Below, piece by piece: positions 13,569 through 17,258 of a stretch of 17,258 nt of DNA. Under the pieces are notes generated by a model that saw nothing but the letters and a program-made list of their open reading frames with translations, was not told where the DNA came from and did not search any database. This stretch comes from JBDTMT01 sp033764095. GTDB taxonomy: Bacteria; Desulfobacterota; Binatia; HRBIN30; CADEER01. Every line of letters begins with the position of its first letter. The stretch's first letter is position 1. A program made the translations under genes and the position numbers. Location: assembly GCA_033764095.1 (NCBI GenBank), contig JANRJF010000025.1, positions 1 to 17,258 of the forward strand, in the 5' to 3' direction.

Positions 13569-15167
13569 ATGCAGCGAACCACCCTCCGAGCCGTCCTCCG
13601 TGGAGCCGCGGTCGTGCTCGGCGCGGCGCTGCTGGCGAACGCGGCGCGCGCCGACGACGAGACCGCGGCGCTGCAGCGCCTGGTCGACGCCGGCCAGGCG
13701 CCGTGGCTGGCGCATGCGCCGAGCCCCGACGAAGCCGACGCGCTGCGACGCCTCTACACGCCGCGCCAGTACGCGCCGCTGTGGCTGCATGACCGATGGC
13801 CGACCGCGCAGGCCGACGCGGTGATTGCCGCGCTCGGCGCCGCCGATGCCGACGGGCTCGCGCCGCTCGACTACGACGCGCCGCGCCTGGCGGCGGAAGC
13901 GCCGCGCATTGCCGGCGCCGACGCCGACACCGCGGCGCTGTTCGACGTCGCGCTCAGCCTGGCGGCGATGCGCTACGCCACGCACGCCGCGGTCGGCCGC
14001 GTCGCGCCGCGCACGGTCGGCTTCGATTTCGACGTCGCGCCGAAACGCCCGGACGCGGCGGCGCTGGTCGCCGGGCTCGCCGAAGACCCCGATCCGCGCG
14101 CCCGCCTGCAGGCGCTCGACCCGCCCTTCCCGGCTTTCGCGCGCCTGCGCGACACGCTCGCCGACTATCGCGCCCTGTCGCGCACCGCGCTGCCGCCGGT
14201 GCCCGACCTGCCGAAGTTGAAGCCGGGCGATTCGCATCCACAGTTGGCGGCGCTGCGCGCCCGCCTCACCGCGCTCGGCGACCTGCCGGCCGACGCCGCG
14301 CCGCCCGCCGACCCGACCCACTACGACGAGACGCTCGCCGCGGCGGTGCGCGCCTTCCAACGGCGCCATGGCCTGGCCGACGACGCGGTGGTCGGCCCCA
14401 GCACGCTGCGCACGCTGCAGACGCCGCCGGTGGCGCGCGTGCAGCAGATCGAGCTGGCGATGGAGCGCATGCGCTGGCTGCCGTACAGCTGGCCGGCGCG
14501 CTTCGTCTTCGTCAACATCCCGGAGTTCCGCCTGCGCGGCTTTGCCGCCGGCAGCGCGACGCCGCAACTGGCGATGAACGTCGTCGTCGGCCAGGCAGCC
14601 AGCAAGGAAAAGCACAAGACGCCTGTGCTGCAGGCCGACATGACCTACCTGGTCTTCCGGCCCTACTGGATGGTGCCGTCGAGCATCGCCAACCGCGAGC
14701 TGTGGCCGAAGATCAGCAACGATCCGGGCTATCTCGACCGCAACAACATGCTGGTCAGCAACGGCCGCATCCGGCAGCGGCCGGGGCGCGGGAACTCGCT
14801 CGGGCTGCTGAAGTTCATCTTCCCCAACCCGCATCACGTCTACCTGCACGACACCCCGTCGAAGGGCCTGTTCGCGCGCAGCCGGCGCGACTTCAGCCAC
14901 GGCTGCATCCGCGTGTCCGACCCGCCGGCGCTGGCGGAGTTCGTCCTCACCGGCATGGACGGCTGGGACCGCGCGCGCATCGACATGGCGATGAAGAGCG
15001 GCCCCGACGACCGCCACGTCACGCTCGGCACGCCGGTGCCCGTGTACATCTTCTACACCACCGTCGTCGTCGACGAGGCGGGCGGCGTGCTCTTTTTCGA
15101 TGACATTTACGGGCACGATGCTACGCTGCAGCGCCAGTTGGCGAAGGGGTTCCCGTACGCGAGCTGA
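13569..15167 (+). CDS. L,D-transpeptidase, YcbB/LdtD-like (scaffold, PG-binding, YkuD)
   Basis: A 532-residue exported enzyme that forms 3-3 peptidoglycan cross-links (or attaches partners) using a catalytic cysteine. The signal peptide is residues 1-28 (VVLGAALLANAARA). Residues ~30-240 form the alpha-helical scaffold domain (LRRLYTPRQYAPLWL opening). Residues ~253-285 are a peptidoglycan-binding repeat (VRAFQRRHGLADDAVVGPST). The YkuD catalytic domain runs from ~300 to the end, with FSHGCIRVSDP (His444, Cys446) and YLHDTPSKGLF ahead of it, both typical of LdtD. Length and domain order fit the YcbB family (E. coli ~615). The ATG at 13569 starts the signal peptide; no Shine-Dalgarno is visible, and the preceding ~120 bases carry no family sequence. 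A second L,D-transpeptidase gene follows 23 bases later and is probably co-transcribed. Confidence 0.94.
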   Translation: MQRTTLRAVLRGAAVVLGAALLANAARADDETAALQRLVDAGQAPWLAHAPSPDEADALRRLYTPRQYAPLWLHDRWPTAQADAVIAALGAADADGLAPLDYDAPRLAAEAPRIAGADADTAALFDVALSLAAMRYATHAAVGRVAPRTVGFDFDVAPKRPDAAALVAGLAEDPDPRARLQALDPPFPAFARLRDTLADYRALSRTALPPVPDLPKLKPGDSHPQLAALRARLTALGDLPADAAPPADPTHYDETLAAAVRAFQRRHGLADDAVVGPSTLRTLQTPPVARVQQIELAMERMRWLPYSWPARFVFVNIPEFRLRGFAAGSATPQLAMNVVVGQAASKEKHKTPVLQADMTYLVFRPYWMVPSSIANRELWPKISNDPGYLDRNNMLVSNGRIRQRPGRGNSLGLLKFIFPNPHHVYLHDTPSKGLFARSRRDFSHGCIRVSDPPALAEFVLTGMDGWDRARIDMAMKSGPDDRHVTLGTPVPVYIFYTTVVVDEAGGVLFFDDIYGHDATLQRQLAKGFPYAS

Positions 15168-15190
15168 AGACGGCGACGGCGGTGGAGTGG

Positions 15191-15904
15191 ATGGTGGAAC
15201 GGAGACGCGCGCGACGACGACTGGCCCTGATCGCGCTCGCCTGCCTGCTGCCGGCGTGTGCGACGGCGCCGCCACCGCCGCAACGCAGCACGCCGCTGCG
15301 GCGCGCCAGCGCCGCGACGCCGGCCACCTGGCCGCGGCGTGACGTGCTCGACCTGGCGCTGCAGGCCTATCAGTGCGGGCGCGCGCAGGGCTACTTCCAC
15401 CAGCCGACGCTGACCGTGATCGATTACTCGCTGCCGTCGAGCGAGCGCCGCCTGTGGGTCATCGACCTGCAGCGCCGCCGCGTGCTGTTCAACGAGCTGG
15501 TCGCGCACGGCCTCAACAGCGGCGACGAGCGCGCCTACTCGTTCTCCAACCGCGAGGGCTCGAAGCAGTCGAGCCTGGGGCTGTTCCGCACCGACGAAAC
15601 CTACTTCGGCCGGCACGGCTACTCGCTGCGCCTGTCCGGGCTCGAGCCCGGCGTCAACGACCTGGCGCGCGAGCGCGCCATCGTCATCCACGGCGCCCCC
15701 TACGTCAGCCGCGCGCACGTCGCGGTGTGGGGCGGCGTCGGCCGCAGTTGGGGCTGCCCGGCGCTCGACCAGGCGGTGAGCCCGCGCGTGATCGACCGCA
15801 TCCAGGGCGGCAGCGCCGTCTTCGCGTACTATCCCGACCGCGACTGGCTCAGCACCTCGCCGTTCCTGCACTGCGGCCGCTACGCGCGCAGCGAGGATCG
15901 CTGA
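15191..15904 (+). CDS. L,D-transpeptidase catalytic-domain lipoprotein (YkuD_2 family)
   Basis: A 237-residue protein with an Arg-rich n-region (MVERRRARRR), hydrophobic core and lipobox-like LLPAC, so a probable lipoprotein. The catalytic region (~85-225) is of the murein L,D-transpeptidase 'YkuD_2' type. It reads VIDLQRRRVLFNELVAHG, then GLFRTDETYFGRHGYSLRL, IVIHGAPYV (His167) and GRSWGCPAL (Cys189). It is a different family from the LdtD-like protein upstream, although both use a His/Cys pair. The start is ambiguous: GTG 15182, ATG 15191 and GTG 15194 are in frame. I prefer ATG 15191, with GGTGGAG directly before it, because it places the positive residues ahead of the hydrophobic core. 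It ends only 3 bases before the convergent carbonic anhydrase stop. The role is likely peptidoglycan remodelling together with the upstream gene. Confidence 0.9.
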   Translation: MVERRRARRRLALIALACLLPACATAPPPPQRSTPLRRASAATPATWPRRDVLDLALQAYQCGRAQGYFHQPTLTVIDYSLPSSERRLWVIDLQRRRVLFNELVAHGLNSGDERAYSFSNREGSKQSSLGLFRTDETYFGRHGYSLRLSGLEPGVNDLARERAIVIHGAPYVSRAHVAVWGGVGRSWGCPALDQAVSPRVIDRIQGGSAVFAYYPDRDWLSTSPFLHCGRYARSEDR

Positions 15905-15907
15905 GCG

Positions 15908-16606
15908 TCAGACCGGCGCCACCGTGCCGCTCGCGAAGTCGAACACGCCGCCCTCGATCACCAGCTTCCCCTCGCCGACAACCTTGGCCAGCAGCGGCGA
16001 CGCCTCGCGCAGCTTGCGCACCTGGTAGCGGACGTTGGCGGCGATCGCCTCGTCGAGCGACATCGAACCGCGCTGCAGCGCCGGCACGATGTGCTGGTAG
16101 AGCGTGCTGATCTGCCCCGGCACCTTGTCGCCGGCCAGCGCCGCCTTCACCGCGCCGCAGTTGCTGTGGCCGACGACCTTGATGACCTCGGCGCCGAGCA
16201 CCGCGACGCTGTACTCCAGGCTGGCGATCTCCACCGCGGTGGCGATGTTGCCCGCCACACGCACGACGAAGAGATCGCCGAAGCCCTGGTCGTAGACCAC
16301 CTCGACCGGCACGCGCGAGTCGGCGCAGGCGAGCACCGCGGCGAACGGCTCCTGCTTCGGCGCCACGGCGCGCAACTGCGCCAGGTCGCGATTCGGCGCG
16401 ATCGGCGCACCGGCGACGAAGCGCGCCTGGCCGGCGCGCAGGCGCTCCAACGCCGCCGCCGGCGTGTCGGCCGCTGGCAGCGGCTCCGCCGCGCGCGCCA
16501 GCCCGGCGCCGAGGCCACTCGCCGCCACGCCGGCCAACACGCCATAGGCGCAGAAGCCACGCCGGGTCAGATGCCGCTGGTGATCCTCATCGTGCCGGTT
16601 CGCCAT
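15908..16606 (-). CDS. Tat-exported beta-carbonic anhydrase
   Basis: A 232-residue beta-class carbonic anhydrase that interconverts CO2 and bicarbonate with a zinc ion. The zinc and catalytic residues are all seen: Cys94-x-Asp96-x-Arg98 (CADSRVP) and His147-x2-Cys150 (GHSNCGA). The dimer-type core FVVRVAGNIA and ASLEYSVAVLG is intact. Residues 14-40 form a twin-arginine signal (TRRGFCAYGVLAGVAASG, ending ARAAEP), so the folded, metal-loaded enzyme is exported to the periplasm. Most beta enzymes are cytoplasmic, but Tat-targeted members of this subgroup are known. The start is the ATG with GAGGAGGAGG four bases upstream. It lies 63 bases downstream of the metallophosphoesterase gene on the same strand, so a short operon is possible. 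It is convergent with the transpeptidase pair. Confidence 0.94.
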   Translation of the reverse strand: MANRHDEDHQRHLTRRGFCAYGVLAGVAASGLGAGLARAAEPLPAADTPAAALERLRAGQARFVAGAPIAPNRDLAQLRAVAPKQEPFAAVLACADSRVPVEVVYDQGFGDLFVVRVAGNIATAVEIASLEYSVAVLGAEVIKVVGHSNCGAVKAALAGDKVPGQISTLYQHIVPALQRGSMSLDEAIAANVRYQVRKLREASPLLAKVVGEGKLVIEGGVFDFASGTVAPV

Positions 16607-16669
16607 CGCTCCTCCTCCTCGCGCGCCGGTTTCCCATCCCGACGCGTCGCAGACAAGCGCGCGCCGTGC

Positions 16670-17258
16670 TCAGGCGGGGCGCAGGACCAGCAGCGCGATC
16701 TCGGGCGGGATGCCGACCCGCATCGGGTAGCCGTAGAAGCCGACGCAGCGGGTGACGTACATCTGCATCGCGTCGCGCCGGAAGATGCCCTGATCGGGCA
16801 GCCCGGCGAGCCCGACGACGGTGATCGCCGCGTCGCGGCCGAGTTGCAGGCCGATGTGGCCGCCGTGCGTATGGCCGGAGAGGACCAGATCGGCGCAGCC
16901 GGGCGGCAGCGCCGCAAACGTGCTCGGGTCATGGTTGAGGAGAATGCGCGGCGCCGTGCCGCGCGGCGTCCAGCGCGTCAGGCGCCCCGCCAGCTGCGCG
17001 GCGCGGTCATCGCGCCCGAACGTGAAGTCGAGCCCGCCCACTTCCAGCTCCGTGCCGTTGACCGGCAGCGTCACCAGGCGATCGCGCAGCGCCGTCACTC
17101 CGACCTCGCGCAGCCGTGCCGTGAAGCGCTCGGGATCGTCGAAGTCGTGGTTGCCGAGGCACGCCCACTGCCCGTGCGGCGCGCCGATCGCCGCCAGCGC
17201 ATCGTACAGCGGCGCGTCGAAGTCGCCGGCGCGATGGGTGAGGAAGTCGCCGGTGTGC
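16670..17258 (-). CDS. metallophosphoesterase (calcineurin-like, YkuE-type), N-terminus beyond the window
   Basis: The minus-strand frame is open from the right edge to a TGA at 16670-16672. From the edge inward it reads HTGDFLTH, then WACLGNHDF, LLNHDP and LSGHTHGGHIGLQ, the successive metal-binding blocks of a calcineurin-like phosphoesterase with a di-metal centre. The C-terminus (CVGFYGYPMRVGIPPEIALLVLR) fits the membrane-associated YkuE/YaeI group, which hydrolyse phosphoester bonds of lipid or nucleotide substrates. A GTG at 17098 is in frame, but starting there would delete the GNHD block, so the gene clearly continues past the window. The missing part should include the DxH block and any signal or membrane anchor. 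The substrate cannot be told. Confidence 0.9.
   Translation of the reverse strand, partial: HTGDFLTHRAGDFDAPLYDALAAIGAPHGQWACLGNHDFDDPERFTARLREVGVTALRDRLVTLPVNGTELEVGGLDFTFGRDDRAAQLAGRLTRWTPRGTAPRILLNHDPSTFAALPPGCADLVLSGHTHGGHIGLQLGRDAAITVVGLAGLPDQGIFRRDAMQMYVTRCVGFYGYPMRVGIPPEIALLVLRPA

Noticed and set aside
13299..15275. Minus-strand open frame antisense to the L,D-transpeptidase, and short plus-strand frames at 13334-13525
   Set aside because: Composition is low complexity, and the short frames coincide with the inverted repeat.

Overview
The window is very GC-rich (roughly 70% by eye) and densely coded. It comes from a diderm (Gram-negative) bacterium: it encodes an RND efflux pump, a lipoprotein adaptor, two L,D-transpeptidases, a Tat-exported enzyme and a periplasmic cytochrome c. 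A secreted serine hydrolase carries a Cys-bracketed, dockerin-like Asp-rich repeat pair. I associate such modules with deltaproteobacteria-like soil lineages (Binatota/Myxococcota type), but the phylum call is a weak inference. Compound inverted repeats with gene-terminal positions are also present.

Layout. 3-6494 (+): four genes chained by 4-base start/stop overlaps. They are a UBP-type zinc finger, a cyclic-nucleotide-binding/thioredoxin-reductase-like flavoprotein without a redox CxxC, an RND adaptor lipoprotein, and an RND (HAE1/AcrB-type) permease. No outer-membrane channel gene is adjacent. 6480-6577: a composite palindrome that supplies the stop codons of both convergent genes around it. 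6563-8479 (-): an MFS transporter fused to a PlsC acyltransferase (LplT-Aas-like, without the ligase domain). 8599-8865 (+): a small secreted 8-Cys protein. 8866-9766 (+): an AT-richer islet with a two-gene PIN-toxin module. Its upstream partner looks like a hybrid antitoxin (an RxWW domain joined to a VapB/Phd-like tail). 9782-11221 (-): secreted beta-lactamase-fold serine hydrolase. 11394-12794 (-): MerA-like flavoprotein disulfide reductase. 12890-13279 (+): periplasmic cytochrome c. 13299-13446: second copy of a long inverted-repeat family, the first being at 2045-2137. 13569-15904 (+): two L,D-transpeptidases of different families. 15908-16606 (-): Tat-exported beta-carbonic anhydrase. 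16670-17258 (-): metallophosphoesterase, cut by the window edge.

How the parts work together. The left operon looks like a cytoplasmic sensor/redox module co-translated with an envelope efflux pump. The right half is mostly envelope and periplasm functions: peptidoglycan cross-linking, phospholipid salvage, electron transfer and CO2/bicarbonate. The strongest candidate for something little described is the 8940-9766 toxin-antitoxin-like pair. The second is the way repeat elements have become part of coding sequence, supplying a lipoprotein signal-peptide region and a shared pair of stop codons.
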